A DNA stretch of 44,844 nt from JBJXGF01 sp046153015 (GTDB lineage Bacteria > Actinomycetota > Acidimicrobiia > Acidimicrobiales > CAIXPF01): the NCBI GenBank assembly GCA_046153015.1, contig JBJXGF010000097.1, forward strand, positions 1 through 44,844. The letters are read 5' to 3'. A model generated the notes under the pieces. The model worked only from the letters and a program-made list of their open reading frames with translations. It ran no database searches and had not been told where the DNA came from. Below, piece after piece: positions 32,438-39,492 of the stretch (within the stretch, counting starts at the first letter, position 1; each line of letters starts with the position of its first letter). A program made the translations under genes and the position numbers.

Positions 32438-34096
32438 TTAGCGCTTGATCGTGATGCCGGCGGCCTCACGATCGAACGTGTCGGGGGTGACGCCCTCGTC
32501 GCGCAGCTTCACCTTCTGGACCCGCTCGGTCGGCGTCTTCGGCAGCTCGGCGACGAACCGGATGTAGCGCGGGACCATGAAGTACGGCATCCGCTCGGCC
32601 ATCCAGTGGGTGTACTCCACGGGGTCCGGCGCGTCGCCCTCGGCGATGCAGACGATCATGATCTCGTCCTCCGACGAGGCGCCCTCGCCGGCCTTGACGC
32701 CGATCGCCGCGACCTCCTTGACGTTCGGGTGGTCCGACGCCTGGCGCTCGACCTCCATCGAGGAGACGTTCTCGCCCCGGCGGCGGATGTAGTCCTTCAC
32801 CCGGTCCATGAAGTAGAAGTAGCCCTCCTCGTCCATGCGGCCGAGGTCGCCGGTGTGGAGCTTCAGGTTCCTGAAGTCGTCGGCGGTCTTCTCCGGCATG
32901 CCGTAGTAGGCGCGCATGACGATGTTCGGGATCTTCATGTCGACCACGATCTCGCCCGGGGTGTCGGGCGGAAGCGGCCGGTCGGTGCCCGGCTCGACGA
33001 TCGTGACCTCGTAGCCCGGGTTGGCCTTGCCCATCGAGCCCGGGACGCCCGGCTTGGTCGGGTCCATGTAGGTCGCCATGCCGGTCTCGGTGAGGCCATA
33101 GCCCTCGATGAACTTGACCCCGAAGCGCTCCTGGAACTCGTTGTAGATGTCCTTGGGCGCCGGTGCCGCGAAGCAGGTGTGCACCTTGTGGGCGCGGTCG
33201 AGCTCCGAGGGCGGGATGTTCCAGATGAAGTAGCTGACCGCGCCGATCGAGTTGAAGACGGTCGCCTCGGCGTCCTTCACCTGCTGCCAGAAGCGGCTCG
33301 AGGAGAAGCGCTCCACGTAGGCCACCCGGCCGCCGGCGACCAGCGCCGGATAGCCCGAGAGCACCTGGGCGTTGGAGTGGAAGAGCGGCAGACAGCTGAA
33401 GAAGGTGTCCTCCGACAGCGACTCGACCGACTTGCCGGCGGTGGCCGAGACCACCTCGAGCAGGCCGCGCGCCGAGAAGTAGTCGGCGGCGTTCTGCTTG
33501 ATGACGCCCTTGGAGCGGCCGGTGGTGCCCGAGGTGAACATGATCCGGGCGTCGTCGGTCCACGAGTAGGCGATCCCGTCCGGCTCACCGTCGGGGGCGT
33601 CCATGAGGGCCTCGAGCGGCTCCCACGGCAGCGTCGGGTCCGCGCCCTCCTGCTTGCCGGTCTTCATCACGATCACGTGCTCGAGCAGCGGCAGCTCGGT
33701 CTTGATGAGGTCGAGCCGCTCCAGGTAGAGGTCGGAGATGACCAGCTTCTTGGCCTCGACGAGGTTGATCGTCCAGGACAGGAAGTCGCCCTTGTAGGCG
33801 GTGTTGATCGAGCTCATCACCGCGCCGGCCTTGAGGATCCCGAACCAGACCGGGATGAACTCCTCGCAGTTGGGGAGCATGACGCTCACCGACTCGCCCG
33901 GCTGGACGCCACGTGCGATCAGGGCGTTCGCGACCCGGTTGGCGCGGGCGTTGACCTCGCCGTAGCTCACCCACGGCTGCTCGGCGAACTTCAGGTATTC
34001 CCGGTCGGGTGTCTCGGTCGCCCGCCGCTTGAGCACCTCGGCGAGAACCCACTTGGTCGGGTCCTCATGCGCGTACCAGTCGCTCCACTCGGCCAT
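32438..34096 (-). CDS. Acyl-CoA ligase (AMP-forming, ANL superfamily)
   Basis: A 552-residue acyl-activating enzyme that forms acyl-CoA from a carboxylic acid, ATP and CoA. The P-loop is FTSGTTGRSKGV. YGLTETG and LHTGDLGRMDEEGYFYF give the adenylate-binding and hinge regions, with the hinge continuing as DRVKDYIRRRGENVSS. The C-terminal lysine needed for adenylation is in ERVQKVKLR. It resembles CaiC-type and carboxylic-acid ligases. The start is ATG preceded by AAGGGGGAAG. It provides the entry step for the acyl-CoA operon and may activate the compound imported by the TRAP system, but that link is inference. Confidence 0.93.
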   Translation of the reverse strand: MAEWSDWYAHEDPTKWVLAEVLKRRATETPDREYLKFAEQPWVSYGEVNARANRVANALIARGVQPGESVSVMLPNCEEFIPVWFGILKAGAVMSSINTAYKGDFLSWTINLVEAKKLVISDLYLERLDLIKTELPLLEHVIVMKTGKQEGADPTLPWEPLEALMDAPDGEPDGIAYSWTDDARIMFTSGTTGRSKGVIKQNAADYFSARGLLEVVSATAGKSVESLSEDTFFSCLPLFHSNAQVLSGYPALVAGGRVAYVERFSSSRFWQQVKDAEATVFNSIGAVSYFIWNIPPSELDRAHKVHTCFAAPAPKDIYNEFQERFGVKFIEGYGLTETGMATYMDPTKPGVPGSMGKANPGYEVTIVEPGTDRPLPPDTPGEIVVDMKIPNIVMRAYYGMPEKTADDFRNLKLHTGDLGRMDEEGYFYFMDRVKDYIRRRGENVSSMEVERQASDHPNVKEVAAIGVKAGEGASSEDEIMIVCIAEGDAPDPVEYTHWMAERMPYFMVPRYIRFVAELPKTPTERVQKVKLRDEGVTPDTFDREAAGITIKR

Positions 34097-34151
34097 CTCT
34101 ACGTCTTCCCCCTTGGGTGCTGTCGTCGCTGGTCGGTCGCCCCGCCGTTCC

Positions 34152-34592
34152 CTAGACGGCGACGAACTTCGGCAGCGTTATCTCGTCGGTGACGTCGTGG
34201 AAGACCACGCGCACCTTCATCCCGATGGACACGTCTTCCGGGTCGATGGACGGGTAGTCGGGCTCGTCCTTGACCAGGTTGGACATCACGCGCACGCCCT
34301 CGTCCAGATCGACCAGGGCCACGACGTGGGGCGGGTCGCCCTTGTACGCCTTGCTCGGGCCGATGAAGTGGACCGAGTAGGTGTAGACCGTGCCGGTCCC
34401 CGGCGACTCGACCCACTGGACGGGCTCGAGGGTGCCGGGCACGAGGGCCCGGGGGTACCAGAAGGGCTCGCCCTTGGCGTTGGTCGGCAGGAGCAGCTTG
34501 TGCTCGCGCGTCCCGGCCCAGTAGTGGTCGCCCTCCGGGCGCATGTCGGGCAGAGGCTTGGTGTAGGGCGGAGTGGTGGACTGCTCGGACAT
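34152..34592 (-). CDS. DUF35-like OB-fold protein without zinc-binding cysteines
   Basis: A 146-residue DUF35-type partner protein. The domain order is an N-terminal helix (PEGDHYWAG), the rubredoxin-like segment (KLLLPTNAKGEPFWYPRALVPG) and an OB fold (VYTYSVHFIGPS, PPHVVALVDLDEG, IGMKVRVVFHDV). The segment that normally holds two CxxC pairs has no cysteine at all, so it should not bind zinc. It lies between the Cys-less thiolase-like gene and the acyl-CoA ligase and probably forms a complex with the former. Its ATG has GGGAG upstream. Confidence 0.85.
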   Translation of the reverse strand: MSEQSTTPPYTKPLPDMRPEGDHYWAGTREHKLLLPTNAKGEPFWYPRALVPGTLEPVQWVESPGTGTVYTYSVHFIGPSKAYKGDPPHVVALVDLDEGVRVMSNLVKDEPDYPSIDPEDVSIGMKVRVVFHDVTDEITLPKFVAV

Positions 34593-34610
34593 CTCTCGTC
34601 TCCCTGTGCC

Positions 34611-35840
34611 CTAGGCCGCCGAGGGCGGTTCGCTCGACAGGACCAGCGCGCTCGTGGCGGCCAGGATCCCACCGGATCCGTTGGTGATGGCGAGCTTGGC
34701 GTCGGGGACCTGGTGGTTGCCCCCGCCCCGCCCGGTGTCGTCGGCCTCGCCGCGCAGCTGCAGGGTCGCCTCGACGATGTGGTGCATGGCTCCCAGGTGC
34801 GCCTGGCGGATCAGCCCGCCGTGGGTGTTCATCGGGAGCTTGCCGCCCAGCTTGGCGTGGCCCTCGAGCACCCAGTCCCCCGCCTCGCCCGGGCCGCAGA
34901 CGCCGAAGCCCTCGAGGGCGATCAGCGGCGTGAAGCTGAACGAGTCGTAGATCTCCGCCACGTCGAGGTCCCCGACGGTGATGCCGGCGACCTCCATCGC
35001 GCGCCGTCCGGCCCGGCCGAGGCCCTGGCGGACGCCGTCGACCGAGGTGGCCGAGGAGATGTACTGGTGCGAATAGCCCTCGCCGATGCCGGTGATGTAG
35101 ACCGGCTTGGGACGCATCGACTTGGCGCGGTCGGCGGTCGTCACGAGGAAGGCCGCCGCGCCGTCGGACACGAGCGAGCAGTCCATGGCGTGGAAAGGGG
35201 TGGCGATCCAGCGGTCGTTCATGACGTCCTCGACGGTGACCACGTCGCGCAGCATCGCGTTCCACTTCAGGGCGGCGTGCTCGGACTGGGTCGCGACGAC
35301 CGCGGCGAGCGCCTCCTGGGGGACGTCGTGCTCGTACATGTAGCGCTGGGCCAGCAGGCCGTAGCCGCCGATCGTGGTCAGGCCGTAGGGCGCCTCGTAG
35401 GCGCCGTGGCTCATCTCGCGGGCCATGGCGATCATCCCCGAGGAGCTGATGCCCGAGCGGGTGTTGTCTCCGCGCACGCAGAGCACCACCTCGGCCAGGC
35501 CGGCGTCGATCGCGAGCGCCGCCTGCACGGCCATCAGGGGCGCGGTGGCCCCGCCGACGGCGACCGAGGCGAAGTAGCCCGGCTCCATGCCGAGGTAGTC
35601 CGCGAAGGTCGTCGCGTGCATCAGCGTCGACTCGACGAAGGAGAACGCGGTGACCATCCCGTCGACCTCCGCGAGCGTGATGCCCGCGTCATCGAGGGTG
35701 ATCTTGGACACCTCGGCGAGGAGCTGGAACGACCCGCGTCCCTCCAGCTTTCCCTGCTCGGTCTCCCCCACCCCGGCGATGACGATGCCCTTGCCGAGCA
35801 TTCGGCGCGCCTCGCGCAGGTTGGGCGTGGCCTCGCTCAT
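34611..35840 (-). CDS. Thiolase-like protein lacking the nucleophilic Cys (Ltp/SCP-x type)
   Basis: A 409-residue thiolase-fold protein, first gene of the six-gene operon. DVAEIYDSFSFTPLIALEGFG marks the SCP-x/lipid-transfer group. The nucleophile region reads FASVAVGGATAPL, so Val95 replaces Cys. The usual GHP block is QAHLGAMHHIV, keeping one His. It cannot be a standard thiolase. Related proteins that pair with DUF35 partners act as retro-aldolases in steroid side-chain breakdown (Ltp2 with the DUF35 domain of ChsH2). A similar carbon-carbon cleavage is the best guess here. ATG has GAGGAGGG upstream. Confidence 0.85.
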   Translation of the reverse strand: MSEATPNLREARRMLGKGIVIAGVGETEQGKLEGRGSFQLLAEVSKITLDDAGITLAEVDGMVTAFSFVESTLMHATTFADYLGMEPGYFASVAVGGATAPLMAVQAALAIDAGLAEVVLCVRGDNTRSGISSSGMIAMAREMSHGAYEAPYGLTTIGGYGLLAQRYMYEHDVPQEALAAVVATQSEHAALKWNAMLRDVVTVEDVMNDRWIATPFHAMDCSLVSDGAAAFLVTTADRAKSMRPKPVYITGIGEGYSHQYISSATSVDGVRQGLGRAGRRAMEVAGITVGDLDVAEIYDSFSFTPLIALEGFGVCGPGEAGDWVLEGHAKLGGKLPMNTHGGLIRQAHLGAMHHIVEATLQLRGEADDTGRGGGNHQVPDAKLAITNGSGGILAATSALVLSSEPPSAA

Positions 35841-35877
35841 CCATCCCTCCTCATGGTCGTCTCACGGGACCGATCGG

Positions 35878-35898
35878 GGCCGTCGGCGGCCGACGGCC
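35878..35898 (-). promoter_or_regulatory. Perfect inverted repeat in the leader of the acyl-CoA operon
   Basis: Nine-bp arms (GGCCGTCGG and its complement) around CGG, a symmetric 21-base element about 40 bases before the first start codon and downstream of the predicted transcription start. It could be an operator for a repressor or a leader stem. Confidence 0.5.
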
Positions 35899-35958
35899 GC
35901 CAGGCGACCAGAGGCAACGCAGGGCCGAGGCCAGGCCGGGTGGCCCGCACGGGCCCGA

Positions 35959-35988
35959 ACGCTACCAGCGCCGCGAGCTGAGCGTCAA
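35959..35988 (-). promoter_or_regulatory. Sigma70-type promoter of the six-gene acyl-CoA operon
   Basis: On the minus strand TTGACG (35988-35983) and TAGCGT (35964-35959) are 18 bp apart. Transcription near 35952 gives a leader of about 110 bases containing the 35878-35898 inverted repeat. Confidence 0.6.
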
Positions 35989-36127
35989 GGAGGTCCCACT
36001 CCACCTTTTAACCTGCAAATAAGGATCTTATGCGGGAGCGGAGAACCCCTTCGCACCCCCGGCCGGAACCCGGTCCCCCTTGGTACCATGCGCCCCGCTT
36101 CCGATGTGAGACGCGAAGGAGATCGCG

Positions 36128-36430
36128 CTGTCTGCCTCTGATCCCAACTACGACGCCGCGACCGACACCTATCGGCAGATCTACCGCGGCCACGACAACG
36201 CCTCGGCGGTCACCAACAACGAGGGGCTGACGGTCTACTTCGACCCGGACACCAACGACGTGCTCGGCTTCTCGATCGTCAACTTCGGCGCCTACTACGA
36301 GTCCCACAAGACCGACGATGGCGAGTTCGAGGTCAACCTGCCGGCCAAGGTGCCGGCGAACCTCGAGGAGGAGATGGACTTCGACGCCGAGGCCATCCGC
36401 TCCGGCGTGCGCATCGCCGAGTTCTACTAG
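36128..36430 (+). CDS. Small DUF2283-like protein with a CTG start
   Basis: A 100-residue acidic protein. The pattern YDAATDTYRQIY, GLTVYFDPDTNDVLGFSI and GEFEVNLP matches a second small gene at 38242-38589, and the strand arrangement recalls DUF2283 proteins (YD-x-xxDxLY then a GxxVGxxI strand). The start must be non-standard. The frame is closed by TGA at 36107, and between it and the conserved region there is no ATG, GTG or TTG; CTG 36128 sits five bases after AAGGAG. Function unknown. Its stop overlaps the acetolactate-synthase stop in CTAG. The only internal Met is near the C-terminus. Confidence 0.75.
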   Translation: MSASDPNYDAATDTYRQIYRGHDNASAVTNNEGLTVYFDPDTNDVLGFSIVNFGAYYESHKTDDGEFEVNLPAKVPANLEEEMDFDAEAIRSGVRIAEFY

Positions 36431-38145
36431 GCGGAGGACTCCCCGCCCGCGGGGCCGACCATGATGCCCCCGGGGCCCTTGCCCGAGGGGACCATCGGGA
36501 AGACCTTGGCCAGCGGGCTCACGTGGACGTCCACCAGCGCCGGCCCGTCGGCCGCAAAGGCCTCGGCGATCGCGTCGTCGAGGTCCTCGGGGGCGTGGAC
36601 GGTCGACGCGTGGATGCCGTACGCCTGGGCGATGCCGGCGAAGCTCGGCTGGAAGGCCGCGTAGCTCGAGCCGGCGTAGCGCCCCTCCCAGAAGAGCTCC
36701 TGCCACTGGCGGACCATGCCCAGGTAGCCGTTGTTCAGGATCACGACCTTGACCGGCAGGTTGTACATCTGGGCCGTCGAGAGCTCCTGGAGGGTCATCT
36801 CGAACGAGCCGTCGCCCGAGATCACGACCACCAGCTCGTCCGGGCAGGCCACCTGGGCCCCGAGCGCGGCGGGCAGGCCGAAGCCCATCGTCCCGAGGCC
36901 GCCGGAGGTGATCCAGCGCCGCGGGCGGTCGAAGATGTAGTGCTGGGCGGCCCACATCTGGTGCTGGCCGACGTCGGTGCAGACGATCGCGTCGCCGCGG
37001 GTGATGCGATAGACCGACTGGACGACCTGCTGGGGCTGGATGACGCCCTCGGCCTCATCGACCCGGTAGGGGTGCTGGCGCTTCCAGGAGGCGATCTGGT
37101 CGACCCATGCCGCGCGCCGGGCGGCGTCGTGGCCCTCGGGCAGCGCCTGGTAGGCGTCGGCCAGGGCCGCCAGGGCCGGGCCGGCCTGGCCGGCGATGCC
37201 GATGTGGGCGGCCCGGTTCTTCGAGATCTCGGCCGGGTCGATGTCGATGTGGATGATCTTGGCCCCCGGGGCCCATTCGCTCATGACGGTCGACAGGACC
37301 CGCTCATCGAAGCGCACGCCGACGGCCAGGATCGCGTCGGAGGCCTGGAAGGCATAGGTGGCCGCCGCGATGCCGTGCATCCCGGGCATCCCGACGAAGA
37401 GCGGGTGGGTGCCGGGGAAGCCGCCGAGGCCCATCAGGGTCGTGTTGACCGGGATGCCGGTGATCTCCGACAGGCGCGTCAGCTCGGCCGAGGCCTCGCC
37501 GGAGATGATCCCCCCGCCGGCGTAGATGACCGGCCGCTCGGCGGCGGCGAGGGCGCGGGCGGCGGCCTCGATCACGCGCGGGTGTCCGGCGCCCGAGGGC
37601 GGCCGGTAGCCGTCCATCGGGGGCTCGGCGTTCTCGTAGTCCTCGACATCGCGCGCCCACTGGTCGACACAGACGTCCACCAGCACCGGGCCGGGCCGGC
37701 CGGTCTGGGCGATGTGCAGGGCCTCGGCCATCGCGAGCGGCAGGTCGTCGGCGTCCTTGATCAGGTACGAGTGCTTCACGATCGGCAGGGTGATGCCGAC
37801 GATGTCGGCCTCCTGGAAGGCGTCGGTGCCGACCCGTGTCGAGCCGACCTGGCCGGTGATCGCGACCAGCGGGACCGAGTCCATGTAGGCGTCGGCGATC
37901 GGGGTGACCAGGTTGGTCGCTCCGGGACCCGAGGTCGCCGTGCAGACCCCGGCCCGCCCGGTGACCTTCGCGTAGCCTTCGGCCATGTGCCCGGCACCCT
38001 GCTCGTGGCGCACCAGGAAGGTGCGGATGTCCGGATCGTCATGGAGGGCGTCGAACAGGGGGATCACCGGGCCGCCCGGCAGGCCGAAGATCGCGTCGAC
38101 CCCCGCGCGCTTGAGGCTGGCGAGAGTCGCGTCAACCGCGCGCAT
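36427..38145 (-). CDS. ilvB: Acetolactate synthase-like thiamine-diphosphate enzyme (large subunit)
   Basis: A 572-residue ThDP enzyme of the acetohydroxyacid synthase family. The catalytic Glu48 is in FLVRHEQGAGHMAEGY. The FAD/middle domain follows, and the ThDP/Mg motif is GDGSFEMTLQELSTAQ with ILNNGYLGMVRQW downstream. TSGGLGTMGFGLPAALGAQ is typical. It would condense pyruvate (or pyruvate with 2-ketobutyrate) to make the branched-chain amino acid precursor. No regulatory subunit (ilvN) or ilvC follows in this window, so it may instead be a catabolic or specialised relative. ATG is preceded by GGAAGGA. It is flanked by the two small DUF2283-like paralogues. Confidence 0.85.
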   Translation of the reverse strand: MRAVDATLASLKRAGVDAIFGLPGGPVIPLFDALHDDPDIRTFLVRHEQGAGHMAEGYAKVTGRAGVCTATSGPGATNLVTPIADAYMDSVPLVAITGQVGSTRVGTDAFQEADIVGITLPIVKHSYLIKDADDLPLAMAEALHIAQTGRPGPVLVDVCVDQWARDVEDYENAEPPMDGYRPPSGAGHPRVIEAAARALAAAERPVIYAGGGIISGEASAELTRLSEITGIPVNTTLMGLGGFPGTHPLFVGMPGMHGIAAATYAFQASDAILAVGVRFDERVLSTVMSEWAPGAKIIHIDIDPAEISKNRAAHIGIAGQAGPALAALADAYQALPEGHDAARRAAWVDQIASWKRQHPYRVDEAEGVIQPQQVVQSVYRITRGDAIVCTDVGQHQMWAAQHYIFDRPRRWITSGGLGTMGFGLPAALGAQVACPDELVVVISGDGSFEMTLQELSTAQMYNLPVKVVILNNGYLGMVRQWQELFWEGRYAGSSYAAFQPSFAGIAQAYGIHASTVHAPEDLDDAIAEAFAADGPALVDVHVSPLAKVFPMVPSGKGPGGIMVGPAGGESSA

Positions 38146-38188
38146 GAGAAGTGTCCTTCCGCCCAGAGGTCCGAATCATCAACGGGCG

Positions 38189-38194
38189 AGTGTA
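38189..38194 (-). promoter_or_regulatory. Candidate -10 for the acetolactate-synthase-like gene
   Basis: TACACT on the minus strand about 43 bases before the ATG. The same hexamer lies upstream of the CbbQ gene. No -35 match is visible. Confidence 0.35.
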
Positions 38195-38241
38195 ATGGAC
38201 CTGGCCGGGGTAATCCCACCGCGAAGGAGGGCCCCCACCCG

Positions 38242-38589
38242 ATGAGCTCGACCCCACCACCACAGGACGACCCGGCGCGCCCCTCGTTCGCCGAGGAGAA
38301 CGCGATGCGGATCGCCTCCGAGTCGCTCAGCCACTACGACCAGGCCTCGGACACCTACCACTGCTCCTACGGGCCGCCGGTCCCGGCGGTCACGGTCCAC
38401 GACCCCGAGCGCGGGGTCCTCGTGCGGGTCGACCCGCGCACCCAGCAGGTCGTCGGCTTCTCGATCCCCCAGTTCAAGGCCTGGCACGCCGCCAACGCCG
38501 AGCCCGACGGCGGGTTCGAGATCGACCTGCCCTCCACCTGGCCGCTCGGCGCCGGCGAGGCCGCGGGCGGGGACGACGACGAGGCCTGA
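38242..38589 (+). CDS. Small DUF2283-like protein (paralogue)
   Basis: A 115-residue acidic protein, a paralogue of the CTG-started gene at 36128-36430. Shared features are YDQASDTYHCSY, a GVLVRVDPRTQQVVGFSI strand pair, and GGFEIDLP. It has about 30 extra N-terminal residues and an acidic tail (GGDDDEA). ATG lies about 11 bases after GAAGGAGGG. It is divergent from the acetolactate-synthase-like gene. The two copies on either side of that gene suggest a local duplication. Function unknown. Confidence 0.75.
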   Translation: MSSTPPPQDDPARPSFAEENAMRIASESLSHYDQASDTYHCSYGPPVPAVTVHDPERGVLVRVDPRTQQVVGFSIPQFKAWHAANAEPDGGFEIDLPSTWPLGAGEAAGGDDDEA

Positions 38590-38610
38590 GCGGTCGTCGG
38601 ATCGGGGTGG

Positions 38611-38628
38611 TTCGGTACACTGACCGAA
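38611..38628 (+). promoter_or_regulatory. Inverted repeat over the -10 of the CbbQ/NorD operon
   Basis: TTCGGT-ACACTG-ACCGAA: perfect 6-bp arms around a 6-base spacer. The spacer and left arm contain TACACT (38616-38621), a -10-like hexamer about 40 bases before the ATG. A dimeric repressor bound here would cover the -10. Confidence 0.5.
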
Positions 38629-38660
38629 TCGCTCACGGACAGTCGCGACAAGGAGCCGCA

Positions 38661-39473
38661 ATGGCGGTTGAGAGCCAGCGCGTCGAGGATTTCCGCCTCA
38701 CCAAGGAGCCCTACTACCTGCCGCTCGGCAACGAGGTGGAGCTCTTCGAGTCGGCCTACCACGCACGCCTTCCGGTGATGCTCAAGGGCCCGACCGGGTG
38801 CGGCAAGACGCGGTTCGTCGAGCACATGAGCTGGCGCCTCGAGCGCACCCTCGTGACGGTCGCCTGCCACGAGGACCTGACGGCCTCGGACCTCGTGGGC
38901 AAGTACACGCTGCGCGGCGACGAGACGATCTGGCAGGACGGCCCGCTCACCACCGCCGTCAAGGCCGGGGGCATCGCCTACCTGGACGAGGTGGTCGAGG
39001 CGCGCAAGGACACCACGGTGGTCATCCACCCGCTCACCGACGACCGGCGCATCCTGCCGCTCGAGAAGAAGGGCGAGATCGTCAAGGCGCCCGATGAGTT
39101 CCAGCTGGTGATCTCCTACAACCCGGGCTACCAGTCGGTGCTGAAGGACCTCAAGCACTCGACCAAGCAGCGCTTCGTGGCGATCGAGTTCGACTACCCG
39201 CCGCCGGACCTCGAGGAGACGATCCTCAAGGCCGAGTCGGGCATCGACGACGACACCGCCGCCAAGCTGGTCAAGATCGCGGAGAAGGTGCGCAACCTGC
39301 GCACGCACGGCCTCGAGGAGGGCGTCTCGACCCGGCTGCTGGTCTACGCCGGCCAGCTCATCCAGGGCGGGGTGGAGCCGATCACCGCCTGCGAGGCGAC
39401 GATCTGCAAGCCGATCACCGACGACCTGGAGATGCAGCGCTCGATCGTCGAGATCATCGCGACCCAGTTCTAG
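38661..39473 (+). CDS. MoxR/CbbQ/NorQ-type AAA+ ATPase
   Basis: A 270-residue AAA+ ATPase of the CbbQ/NirQ/NorQ group. These work with a von Willebrand A (VWA) partner to remodel or load metal enzymes such as Rubisco or nitric oxide reductase. Walker A is GPTGCGKT (43-50) and Walker B is IAYLDE (105-110), followed by the sensor-like VISYNPGYQS and KQRFVAIEFDYP. ATG has AAGGAG six bases upstream, chosen over a GTG 54 bases earlier. It is first of a three-gene operon with the two genes that together resemble NorD/CbbO. No obvious target enzyme is in the window. Confidence 0.92.
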   Translation: MAVESQRVEDFRLTKEPYYLPLGNEVELFESAYHARLPVMLKGPTGCGKTRFVEHMSWRLERTLVTVACHEDLTASDLVGKYTLRGDETIWQDGPLTTAVKAGGIAYLDEVVEARKDTTVVIHPLTDDRRILPLEKKGEIVKAPDEFQLVISYNPGYQSVLKDLKHSTKQRFVAIEFDYPPPDLEETILKAESGIDDDTAAKLVKIAEKVRNLRTHGLEEGVSTRLLVYAGQLIQGGVEPITACEATICKPITDDLEMQRSIVEIIATQF

Positions 39474-39492
39474 CGGCCGGGCCGGGCGCGCC

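Noticed and set aside
30293..34192. 1299-codon plus-strand frame opposite the thiolase/ligase operon
   Set aside because: It has shadow-type composition and no motif. The minus strand carries well-supported genes throughout.
38205..38222. Possible extra iteron copy upstream of the small gene at 38242
   Set aside because: It begins CCGGGGTAATCC like an iteron but breaks the invariant purine-CTCGC end at three positions, and it is far from the origin. Probably chance.
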